A stretch of 64,000 bases of DNA from assembly GCA_003550325.1 (NCBI GenBank), contig QKWP01000504.1, forward strand, positions 213,944-277,943. The letters are read 5' to 3'. This DNA is from Gigaspora rosea (taxonomy: Eukaryota > Glomeromycota > Glomeromycetes > Diversisporales > Gigasporaceae). Of the stretch, positions 23,333 through 33,512 are shown piece by piece. The stretch's first letter is position 1. Every line of letters starts with the position of its first letter. The notes beneath the pieces are model-generated. The model did not search any database. It had not been told where the DNA came from and saw nothing but the letters and a program-made list of their open reading frames with translations. Both the position numbers and the translations under genes were made by a program.

Positions 23333-24983
23333 CTATGGAGTAGGTGAATTGTTTGATGTTTTGATCTTTGCAGGCTCTTTGGGTAGTCTGGGTTTAAGCT
23401 TAATGAAGTCATTTGGTAGGTACTTGAAGTTGTAAAGTTTTCGCAGGTGGTCTATTGCAGTGTTAATGCTATCTTCTTTCACTGAGTCAACAGAAAAATG
23501 TGCCTGATGAAATGGTCTAGTTCTTGATAGGTGTTTGGAATTGGTAAGGTATAGTTTTTCAGGAGAAAGCTGAAAGTATGCTGCTAAAAGTTTTTCTTTC
23601 AGCCCATAATATCTCTTTAGTTCAGACCAGTAGAGTAGGAATTGCCTTAGTGCTTTTGGTTCCTTTATAGGGAAGTAGTATCTTAGAGTCTCATTAAGAT
23701 CTTGTGGATCTGCTGGCAGCGGTAGGCATTTTGTGAAGAAAGTACTAGGGAGGTTATCGAATCTGTAGACTTTGTATAGGGAAACTACTTTTGCTCGCAT
23801 ATTGGCTCTATTGATGAGCGGGATTTCGAAGGGCAGTTGTTCTTTTATATTGAGAAGTATTTTTTATGGGTCATCAGGGAGTGTGCTAAGTATAGAGGAG
23901 AAAGCATTAGAGACAGCTCGTTTCACTTCATTGAATTTCATTTGGTTTTTGTATTACATGAAACCCCAGCAGTATAGAATTATTTTGTAATCTTGGTAAT
24001 TTTCGTCTTATTAAAATTTAAGCTAGTGAGATAATCAATTGCTATTTTCTGCCTGAGCTTTTGGTAAATACAGGTTTTGGCTTGGTTATTTGTGATGGAC
24101 ATGTTGTTGATTTCTTTGTATTTCTATAGACAGGTCTTGAATTCCATTTTGTATTCGAGTTGGTGGACAGGTTTGTAGCAGTTAGTCTTAGTAAAAGTAA
24201 CAAAAAAGGTCGTATCTAGATGCAGGAGCTTTTGCTTAATTGCAGGGGTATGGGTACTCTTTGCTGGTTTTGTACTGAACTAGTACTGAACTTGTATCGA
24301 GCTAGTTGTTCAATGCCTTCTTTTGTTTCTATTGCGGTGATGATGTAGTCATAGTGCCAGGTTACCTAGTCAAATTCCTGTGTGACTTCTTGTGCCTTAA
24401 CTTCTAATATGCCTCAGGTTCCCTTCTCAATTTGGTCTATATCCATGTGGGTATATTATGTATTTCTTGCCATGACTTGGCTGTAGGTAGGTCTAGGCAG
24501 CAGTGATATGGAGAGGCTCCTTATTGTGGAAGGTGTACCTTTATCAATTTCCATTTCTGTTTGTTGATCTCTCTTGTGTGCAAAAGAGCTTTGTTCTTCT
24601 GTGGTACCATGCTTCTCAGGGCCCTTGTGGAGTGGGCCTTGCATATTTGCCTCACTATCCTTGTTCATGCATGGGAGTTGAAGTGGGTTGTTATTATGGT
24701 AATTGTGGTGTCTATTGCTATCTATAATCATGCAGATTTGGTTGCTATTCCTAGTCGAATTAATAATTAGATCATTGCCATTGTTGGGGTCATTAGTCAT
24801 ATGGTTAGTTGGCAGGGTTGAGCTGGGTTGCCTACTTTTTTTGTTAGTGTCAGGAGTGGTTGTTGCTGGGTTATTGTACCGAGGTTTCTTGATATTTTGT
24901 TCATCTTCCGTATTGTGATCAATTTCCATGTCTAGTAGTTGTAGTGACTGTGGTATTGGCTGTTGCAGTAGTAGCAGGTCCAT
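23333..24983 (-). pseudogene. LINE A ORF1 region
   Basis: Two open segments are visible. 24456-24983 is a Gln/Asn/Thr-rich N-terminal part; 23333-23800 contains KVYRFDNLPSTFF and AIDHLRKLYNFKYLPNDFIK, ending in a Pro/Lys-rich stretch. LINE B encodes the related segment at about 34130-34470. ORF1 proteins of LINEs normally bind the element RNA, but no RRM or zinc knuckle is evident here, so the role is inferred from position only. Confidence 0.55.
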
Positions 24984-25275
24984 TGCTATTCTGTGTTATG
25001 TGTGTCACTTTCTTCTTTTTTTAACTATATTGGATTGTGGCTTGCCCTCTATTGGTAGCATCTTTTCCTTGTCTCATTTGGAGGCTGTTATAATTTTTTT
25101 TTCTTTATCTTGATGTTTGTACGGGTGTTTGTGTGCATTTTGTGTAGGCTTAGGCTTGGCTGCTTAACTTAAACTTGAGTAACTTTAGTTGCTTTAGCTT
25201 CTGGTACAGTTTTCTTATTGTTTTTCTATGATCTGTATTGATTTTGGTAATTGTTGAAAAGAGTTTTATTGTTTC

Positions 25276-25630
25276 CTAAAACTAAATATTGTATTTATTG
25301 AAATAAAGAATTAACTAAATAAAATACTTTTTTTAAATTGAATTTCAATACTAGCTCTATACTAAAATAGAGCTATTTTTTTAATATTTTTATAAAAATA
25401 TTTAGAATACTAATAATTAGTATTCTTAGTTTCAACTATTAAGATTTTTTTTAACAAGGATTCAAAAAATAGGTCTATTTTAGTTAAAGCTAGTTTAGAG
25501 CTTCAATTTTAAAAAAAAGCTTATTACTTGATTTATTATTTATTTCAATAAATATAATTTTATTTTCTAAATTTTATAATAACAATCATATTTATATAGG
25601 GCTCTGTTTATAATATTATTTATTTGATAG
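25276..25630. other. AT-rich spacer
   Basis: AT-rich sequence between the LINE A 5' end and the 2.4-kb inverted-repeat element. TTTAGTTAAAGCTAGTTTAG and related words form loose inverted pairs. No gene. Confidence 0.45.
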
Positions 25631-25638
25631 TAAATTTA

Positions 25639-28048
25639 GGGAACTGTTATTGCCACTCCCTATTTTTGTTAATGCCACCCATCTGGCCTCTGGCCCAACT
25701 TCCGGCCCAACTTCTGGCCTAAATCATATGACCCAAGCCACAAAACAAGGTCATATGACCAATAAAACTTAGTAATACAAATATATGGTGCATAGGTTGT
25801 GTAACCTTATTATCCAATCAAATTATAGTACCAGAATCATAAGATTTTATAGAATTTTATTAATAAAATTCAATAAAATCTTATAATTCACAAAAGTTTA
25901 CTAATTAATTCTAACATTATGCACTAAGTAAACTTGTTAAGCACCAAAAAATACATCAGAACAGTATAATTATTTTTATTTTACTTGAAATTTAGAGAAT
26001 AGATGCATAATTTTGGATTTTTAATCAAAAAAGTCAAATTTAAGCATCTTTTCTCCAAATTTCAAGTAAAATGAAAACAATTCTGATGTTTTGATATATT
26101 TTTAGATGCTGCACAAGTTTACTTAGTGCATAAAGTTAGAATTAATTAGTAAAATTTTGTGTATCATAAGATTTTATAGAATTTTATTAATAAAATTTTA
26201 TAAAATCTTATAATTCATAAATTTTTATTAATAAATTCTAACTTTATGCACTAAGTAAACTTGTAGAGCATTTAAAAATACACCAAATCAGCATAATTAT
26301 TTTTATTTTACTTAAAATTTGGAGAATAGATGCATAATTTTGGATTTTTGATCAAAAAAGTCAAAATTATGCATCTATTCTCCAAATCTTAAGTAAAATA
26401 AAACTAATTCTGCCATTTTGATACATTTTATATGCTCTACAAGCTTACTTAGTGCATAAACTTAGAATTAATTAGTAAAATTTTCTGCATAATAAGATTT
26501 TATAGAATTTTATTAATAAAATTCTATAAAATCTTATGATTAACAAATTTTCACTAGTTAATTCTAACTTTATGCACTAAGTAAACTTGTTTAGCATCTA
26601 ATAATACATCAAATCGGCTGAATTGTTTTTATTTACTTGAAATTTGGAAAAAAGATGCTTAAATTTGACTTTTTGATCAATAATCAAAAATTATGCGTCT
26701 ATTCTCCAAATCTTAAGTAAAATAAAAACAATTCTGCTATTTTGATGTATTTTAAGATGCTCTACAAGTTTACTTAGTGCATAAAATTAGAATTGATTAA
26801 AAAAATTTATGAATTATAAGATTTTATAGAATTTTATTAATAAAATTCTGTAGAATCTTATGATTAACAAAATTTTACTAATTAATTCTGTCTTTATGCA
26901 CTAAGTGAACTTGAATAGCATCTAAAAATAGACCAAATCAGCAAAATTATTTTCATTTTACTTGAAATTTGGATAAAAGATGCTTAAATTTGCTTTTTTG
27001 ATCAAAATTCCAAAACAATGCATCTATTCTCCAAATTTCAGGTAAAATAAAAATAATTATGACGATTTGATGTATTTTTAGATTCTGAACAAGTTTACTT
27101 AGTGCATAATATTAGGTTTAATTAATAAAAATTTTGTGAATAATAAGATTTTATAGAATTTTATTAATAAAATTCTATAAAATCTTATTATTCACAAAAT
27201 TTTACTAATTAATTCTAGCTTGATGCACTAAGTAAGCTTGTAGAGCATCTAAAAATACATCAAAACAGCAGAATTGGTTTTATTTTACCTGAAATTTGGA
27301 GAATAGATGCATAATTTCGACTTTTTTGATCAAAAATCCATAATTATACATCTATTTTCCAAATTTCAAGTAAAATAAAAATAATTATGCCAAGTTGGTG
27401 TATTTTAGATGCTCTACAAGTTTACTTAGTGCATAAATTTAGAATTTGTTAATAAAAAATTTATGAATTATAAGATTTTATAGAATTTTATTAATAAAAT
27501 TCTATAAAATTTTATGCTACACAAAATTTTACTAATTAATTCTAATGTTATGCACTAAGTAAACTTGTTCAGCATCTAAAAATACATCAAAACAGCAGAA
27601 TTGTTTTCATTTTACTTGAAATTTGGAGAAAAGATGCTTAAATTTGACTTTTTTGATCAAAAATCCAAAATTATGCATCTATTCTCTAAATTTCAAGTAA
27701 AATAAAAATAATTATGCCGTTCTGATGTATTTTTTGGTCCTTAACAAGTTTATTTAGTGCATAATGTTAGAATTAATTAGTAAAATTTTGTGAATTATTA
27801 AGATTTTATTGAATTTTATTAATAAAATTCTATAAAATCTTATGATTCCAGTACTATAATTTGATTGGATAATAAGGTTATACAAACTAAGCACTACAAA
27901 TTTGTGTAACTAAATAGCTTTGAGCCAAATTTTTATTGGTCATGTGCCTTGTTTTGTGGTTTGAGTCACATGATTTAGGCCGGAAGTAGGCTGGAAGTAG
28001 GGCCGGAGGTGGCATTAACAAAAATAGGGGGTGGCAATAACAGTTCCC
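25639..28048. mobile_element. Long-TIR element with satellite interior, 2.41 kb
   Basis: The ends are GGGAACTGTTATTGCCAC and its inverse, with inverted similarity extending about 200 bp (both ends contain GCCGGAAGT-like words, a TGGTCATATGACC-like segment and CTATAATTTGATTGGATAAT). A perfect 8-bp duplication, TAAATTTA, flanks it at 25631-25638 and 28049-28056. The interior is the tandem array at 25841-27843 and encodes nothing. An 8-bp duplication fits hAT, P or Merlin; long ends also occur in Mutator-like elements, so the superfamily is open. Confidence 0.85.
25841..27843. repeat. Palindromic satellite, six units of about 327 bp
   Basis: The 43-bp palindrome that starts AAGATTTTATAGAATTTTAT begins at 25841, 26168, 26494, 26818, 27145, 27472 and 27800, a spacing of 324-328 bp. 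Each unit is itself nearly palindromic. TTTATGCACTAAGTAAACTT and its inverse flank the core, and ATTTGGAGAATAGATGCATA faces TATGCATCTATTCTCCAAAT around a TTTTTGATCAAAAA centre. Units differ by scattered substitutions, so the array is not brand new. Confidence 0.9.
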
Positions 28049-28349
28049 TAAATTTATTATAATATTTTATATTTTCTACAACTTTAAAAATCCCAATGCT
28101 TAAAATTTTAAAGCAATTTTTGATACAATTAGAGTTTGTTTTTGGGATTTTGAGTATTGGGATTTTAAATATAGGATTCTGAGGTAAAACTAGTTACTGC
28201 AATTAGTAATTTCATATATTATACCAGAAGTTAGAAATAGGACCCCAAAATATACATAGATAGGTCAGGTCATAGAATGTGTTGCTATTATAGACAAATT
28301 AAACAAAGTAAGGTTTAAATTTGTATTATTTTAAAAAATTATTAAAAAA

Positions 28350-28391
<42 letters not shown>

Positions 28392-28910
28392 CGAGGTCTT
28401 GCCCCAGGTTCTTTGTTAAGTAAATATATGGGTACATTAATAGACTATGCTATACTATGTGCTATATACTTCTATCTAAAAACTGAAACTCGGGCTGCTT
28501 TACCCACAACCCATACTTTGCTAAGTAGGGTCAAGTCTCCCCGCCTAGTCTACGATTGTATTAATGAAGTTTGGTGAGGTGCTGTATCTCACAAAGAGGT
28601 GCTCCATTCTTCAAGTTTTATTTGTACGTTCCGTTTATAAGTCTGCTCGCAATGTGATTCCGCTATGACTGCAGAGGCCGTTCTGGTATTGCGCACGTCA
28701 TTCCCGACCTGGGACCCTTGCCCGGATGCTTCTGGCACCACGGTAGCCAAATTTTCTCGTATATCCTTTGTGTGATCTTGTGCATAAGTATGACAGCTAG
28801 GTTTTGTTTTGAACGGGGCACCTTTGCCACTTTATTAATCTCATGAGTAATGGCTACTAGCAGTATTCCAAGCGTTACCCTACTAGCCTCTGATTGTAGG
28901 TTTGTAGTAT

Positions 28911-29762
28911 CTATGTGGCGTGTAATAGCTGCGTTACATAGTGTGCCCCAGATTTCGAGTGGGCCTTGTATTTTATGAGTTGTTTATCTACTGTTTCAGA
29001 TATAATCTTCCGTATGCTAGTAGTATTATTATTGCATATGAGGAGGTGGTAGTTGCTTTCCGTAGTGCTTTGGCATCGACAGCAGAGTGGCGTTGGGTAT
29101 TTCTTTGGGTTTCGTTTATGTAGGACCTCCATTGTAGGAAGTTCCTTCATCAGCAGTTTCAGCTTGAAGGCCTTTAGTTTATTATATTTGGAATTGGTCT
29201 TCCTGGTTGTCGGCGAGCACCAGAAATTTATATAATTATAGAAAGCTTCCCATTTTGCATCCTTACTCATCGGATCCCAGCATAGTAGGCGTATTTGTGC
29301 TTGCCATTGGGCGATATGGGTAGCATTTTGGATATGTCTACAGAACCTACGCATGTTGTGTTCGATTGGTGTTTGCATCCAGGTAGGTTGTAGGATGTCC
29401 TGGCATAGGTCAGTATATTGTATCTCAGTTTTGATGAATGGTGTCGCTCCAAGGAGTGACACTTTCAATTGTGAATCATGTTCAAAAGCGAAAGTCAGGA
29501 CCTTTCGGGCTATAAGTGTTCGCCATGTCAACCAGCTAGGTCCATAAGTCCTATTGTATAGTGTATGTAAAGCGTGTACTGGGGTCTCGTAAACTGTCCT
29601 GGCCATATTTGCAAAGTGCTTTTTCGTTGTAATGACTAGCCCTTTCGCCTTCTTGAGAGTATTAGGGCTATATGTATTAGAGCTGCTATAAGTTTCCTGG
29701 TTGTCGTCGGCCAATTTGGTGTTGATATATGCATTTGATAGTCTAGCGCTGGGATACTGCAC
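28911..29762 (-). CDS. LINE B ORF2 C-terminal segment
   Basis: A 283-codon open segment. Its C-terminal third has the motif CCRCQSTTESNYHLLIC, a Cx2Cx8Hx4C zinc site typical of the end of LINE ORF2 proteins, where it helps bind the element RNA or target DNA. The upstream part (SWLTWRTLIARKVLTFAFEH) is a helical connecting region. The overlapping frame at 29636-30007 carries WPTTTRKLIAALIHIAL, which looks like a decayed RNase H segment (family pattern WPSSTxAEL), so the ORF is frameshifted upstream of this segment. Confidence 0.7.
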   Translation of the reverse strand: MQYPSARLSNAYINTKLADDNQETYSSSNTYSPNTLKKAKGLVITTKKHFANMARTVYETPVHALHTLYNRTYGPSWLTWRTLIARKVLTFAFEHDSQLKVSLLGATPFIKTEIQYTDLCQDILQPTWMQTPIEHNMRRFCRHIQNATHIAQWQAQIRLLCWDPMSKDAKWEAFYNYINFWCSPTTRKTNSKYNKLKAFKLKLLMKELPTMEVLHKRNPKKYPTPLCCRCQSTTESNYHLLICNNNTTSIRKIISETVDKQLIKYKAHSKSGAHYVTQLLHAT

Positions 29763-31095
29763 GTGATGACTTCCTCTATCACTTCCTCGATCTTACGTTG
29801 TTGGGGTACTAAATGAAGTACAGCTGCCCTTACTCTTTTTTTGCTGTCCACAATTATTGCCACAAGGCTACTTGTGTGGATCCTCCTCGTGCATTTTTTC
29901 TTTCCTAGTAGCGGGTTGTTTTGGTAGCAGCCTGCGCAGGGATAGAGTTGGGATGTTACTCTGTCTATTGTCCAATGGTTCATCACAGCGTTATTGTCTT
30001 TTATCAAGGAGATTTGGCCTATGAACTTAGTATTACATGATCTTTCTATTGCCCATTCAGCTTTTTGTATCAGCTTATCTTTGTATGTATACGGATTCAG
30101 CGTTATAAGGTTATCTTTAAGAGTGGTCCGGAGCTGTTAGCGAATTGTCTCAGTCAGTGGTCGGTACCATCTAGGTTCCCTTCCTCTTGGTATATGTTTG
30201 GTGTTGTGCGGCAGTTAAAACCAGGATAGTATGTCATCATTTTTGTATGTAGTGCATTGTTCAATGAAAGATAGGTTAAGCCTGTTCAGTTTGCTTTTGA
30301 TATAGTTTGGCCTGGGCAGCTCTTTGACAATTGTGTCTATTGGGGTCCCATGGTCAGCCATTGGGATTGGCCACCGGTTTTGGCTATTGTAGAAGGATAT
30401 GTGAAGCTGGGTGAGGTTGATTAATATTTTTGTTTGTGGCATGCTGTTTTCTACTTGGGTAAGTATTAAATTTCCCTTCAGTACTGATTTATTGGTTCGA
30501 GCTGCATTTTGGATTTGCTATAAATGTATTTTATTGAGGATTTTTGGAAGTTTCTGTGATTTATTTGTCATTGTAGCGCCGCTGCATGCTGTTGCACTTG
30601 TATATCAGAAATTGTTCTCAACCCATATATTTGATGGTGCAGTAACAATGATGTTGGTACCGTTTGGGCCATTCCAGCTTTATGCTTAACGGCTGTGACG
30701 TATTGACTTGTAATCTTTTCACTTATTGTTGCAGGAAGAACCACGTTCTGGACTCTGTAAGCCACTCTTGCTAGGATTACCATGTTGATGATGTATATCG
30801 CCTGCTTGGCCGTTAGTCTAGCATTACGGACCCTGCGTATAGCATTGCATGCCTCATCTCTAATTGTCTTAATTGTAAAGGCTTGATTTTTTGTTAAGGA
30901 GTACCAGCATCCCAGAAACCTGAAACCTCCTGATTGCTGTAATGCTGGTATATATTCCCCTCTAAATTCTATTTGTGGGTTTTGTGTCTGTGTATGAAGT
31001 GTTGCGAGAACTGACTTGTTTGGGTTGACCTTGATATTGGTTAACGCAAAGAATGAGGTAGCTATTTTGAGTGTTTCTTGTAGTTCAGCTTGGGA

Positions 31096-31845
31096 TCAGG
31101 CGATCCAGATTGTGTTGTCCATGTACGCAAGGGCAGGTGTGTCTAGTTGTAAATACTTTTCTTCATTCTGTTGCTTGTAAACTGTGTACATCCAGTAGCC
31201 TTGAATTTGTTGATAGATACATGTTAGTAGGGGGTCATAGTAAATGCGCCATAGAAGCGGGGCGATGGTCTCCTCCTGATCAATGCCATCATGTACTGGA
31301 TATGTTGCTGTGTTTCCTAGATATGTGATGACTGAGTTGCTCCGGTCAGTGAAGATTTCAGTAATAAGGTGTACTATGTTGGCAGGAACTTTAATGCGAA
31401 GTAGGGTTTTGGTAAGTAAGGGGATATGAACAGAGTCATATGCCTTTGACATGTCCTGGCTTAGTAGCCAGAGCTCTTTGTTGGATACATGTGCGTCTTC
31501 TATTATATGCATAATAGTTGCTATTGGGATTTCAGTCGATGTATTGGGTAGGGCTACATGGTTGCTCTCGTGGAAAATAGGGTATCTACAAAGAATTGAG
31601 TTTAAACATTTGGTAATAATCTTGGTGAAAACTTTCCTAGAATGCTCAAGTAAGGTTATTGGCCTAGTGTCGCTTAGTGATCCAGAGAACCGGTGTTTCT
31701 TTGATATTAGGTAGATGTTACTTCTCTTCCATGCTTTAGGAATTGTTCTAAGGGCTATACAAGTGTTATAGATGTTTAGTAGTGTGCTTACGGCGTGTTC
31801 ATCTAGGTGTTTTAGCATCTCATTGGATATGGCCTGGGGTCCCAT
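31096..31845 (-). CDS. LINE B reverse transcriptase core
   Basis: A 249-codon open segment with the RT order: GPQAISNEMLKHL, IPKAWKRSNIYLISKK, SLSDTRPITLLEHSRKVF, motif A QDMSKAYDSVHIPLL, the motif B region QEETIAPLLWRIYYDPLL and motif C AYMDNTIWIA. The canonical motif C of LINE enzymes is F/Y-x-D-D; here the last position is Asn. Copy A has the same residue. The thumb and connection follow at 30200-31090 in a less intact state. The product would copy LINE RNA at the nicked target. Confidence 0.85.
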   Translation of the reverse strand: MGPQAISNEMLKHLDEHAVSTLLNIYNTCIALRTIPKAWKRSNIYLISKKHRFSGSLSDTRPITLLEHSRKVFTKIITKCLNSILCRYPIFHESNHVALPNTSTEIPIATIMHIIEDAHVSNKELWLLSQDMSKAYDSVHIPLLTKTLLRIKVPANIVHLITEIFTDRSNSVITYLGNTATYPVHDGIDQEETIAPLLWRIYYDPLLTCIYQQIQGYWMYTVYKQQNEEKYLQLDTPALAYMDNTIWIA

Positions 31846-32652
31846 GGCCTTTCCTGTAGGTAACTCTTGGATTGTCTCTGTAAGTTCTTGCAGTGTGTTA
31901 GGTTCAGATATCCCTTGGTACCACTGAGCGTCAATCTTCGGTTGTGGCTCAAATGTGTCCTTCTATTGCGGCCAGAGATTGAGGTCTACCGGATTATGCC
32001 TAGTCCAGTTCTCGTAATGTTTTCTTATTTCTTCCTTTATTTCTCTTTGCTCTGTTATGATCGTGTCATCTCGTTTGATGGTTTCTAGAATAATAGGGTC
32101 TTGTGCTTCTGCAGGACACTGTTGATCATTTTTGTAGTATTCTGTGAGAAGTTCGAGTATCGCTTGCTTATATGGTATTTCATCTTGTGCTTGTGAGCAG
32201 TATTGTTCTCGATCTTTCTCATCTGATATATCGCCTTTTGATGTTGGTTTAATGTCGAACAGTACTGTTGTAAAGCCGATTGTATCTCAAGACTGCGGGT
32301 AGTTCCGAGATTTGTGTCAATCCCAATATATTAATTGCGTTGATTTCCTTTTTTAATGTGTCAGAGCATAGCGTATCGGGCTCTGCTGTTTGTAATGTTC
32401 TGATCAGAGTGTTAACTTACTGCAGTGCTAAGTGGAGCTTTGTGGCTTTCTTGAAAAAGACGTAAAAGGTCTTGGGCTGAATTTGGTTTTTGGGATATTC
32501 TCATCCGCAGCCTGCTTTATTGCTTGTTCAAATATATTCCAGGACCTGTTTAGTTTATTTTCTGAGTCAATATGTATTGTTAGATCGAGCTCGCTGCACC
32601 GCAAGAGTGCGCTGGTCTTGTGTGCAAATTCTTGCCAAGTGTCGCTGGTCAT

Positions 32653-33480
32653 TTATTTGTACAGGTAGATTGATCTTTTCTTTTTAGCAGTATGATATTG
32701 TTTTATGTGCTTACTAGGGTACCAAGTGGTTGTAATGATTTTGTGGTCGCTGTTGGTAATTAATTCTATGTCCACTATTTGTGGCTTTGAGACCGCAGGG
32801 AGTAGGTTCTGTGTGATCCAGATGTGGTCGATTTGACTGCTTGTTTGCCCTCGTGACCAGGTATCGTCCTCGATGACAAAGTATTGTAAGAGGTTGGTCA
32901 TGCTTTTATCTGCCATCACCCTAAAGACCGGTAAGGTTTTAAACTTCTTTCTGCGTATGTCCTCATTGAAATCCTGAGGGTTATGATATCATAATTGCGA
33001 GCACTGGCATAGTTGATCCACTCTGTGGTGGCTGCTGGGTCTGGTTGTTGAGTGTGGTATCATTGGTAGGTAGGTATACCGATATAACCCTCAGTTTCTA
33101 GTTACCAGAAAAAAAGAAGTCTATGAAGATGGCGGTACTAGGCAGAGTTTGTATATTATGTATGTACAGTTGGAGAGGTTTGTAAACAGCAATTGCCGTG
33201 CCCCTGCAGGCCTCTTGTTTCTTTGCAGTTGTGCTATCGCTATTGGAGGTATAGATATTGTGGTAGGGATTTGTGAGTTGCAGGTGAGTAGTCTTCGACT
33301 CTGCGAGCTTTGTTTCAGTTATGCTGACAATGTGAAGACCTTGGTTATAGCAAAATTCTAGCCAGGTTTGTAGCTTCAGTGTTTTGTTAATGCCTTGTAC
33401 ATTGTGTGTGCTGATTTGTATTTCTGCCAATAAGTTTGTATAGTGAATTGTGTGTTCAGATGTAGTATGCAGTTGTGAGA
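32653..33480 (-). pseudogene. LINE B AP-like endonuclease domain
   Basis: The N-terminal part reads STHNVQGINKTLKLQTWLEF and VSITETKLAES, matching the metal-site blocks of LINE APE nucleases (xxNVxGL, ETxL). The C-terminal part reads SSQIDHIWIT and NSDHKIITTTW, the family's Asp-His blocks (IDYIW, SDH). The middle is in another frame. The domain would nick target DNA to prime reverse transcription. Confidence 0.8.
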
Positions 33481-33512
33481 TATCTGCAGGTAGGTTTGAT
33501 TGCATGTTATTA

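Larger units (their letters stand above)
19619..25275 (-). mobile_element. LINE copy A, 5' part (ORF1, endonuclease, reverse transcriptase)
   Basis: Same family and strand as copy B at 28353-35965. Decay is heavy, with many stops and frame changes. ORF1-like frames lie at 23333-24983, the endonuclease region at about 21.4-22.9 kb, and the reverse transcriptase at 19930-20950. A MITE interrupts it at 22177-22354. The 5' end is placed near 25275 because the alignment with copy B (ATTTTGGTAATTGTTGAAAA against ATTTTAGGTTTGGGTGATCG) runs out there. With the 3' part it would be about 7 kb long without its insertions. Confidence 0.75.

Noticed and set aside
25841-27843. CRISPR-like array
   Set aside because: Units are 327 bp, palindromic and contiguous, with no short repeats or unique spacers; the genome is eukaryotic.
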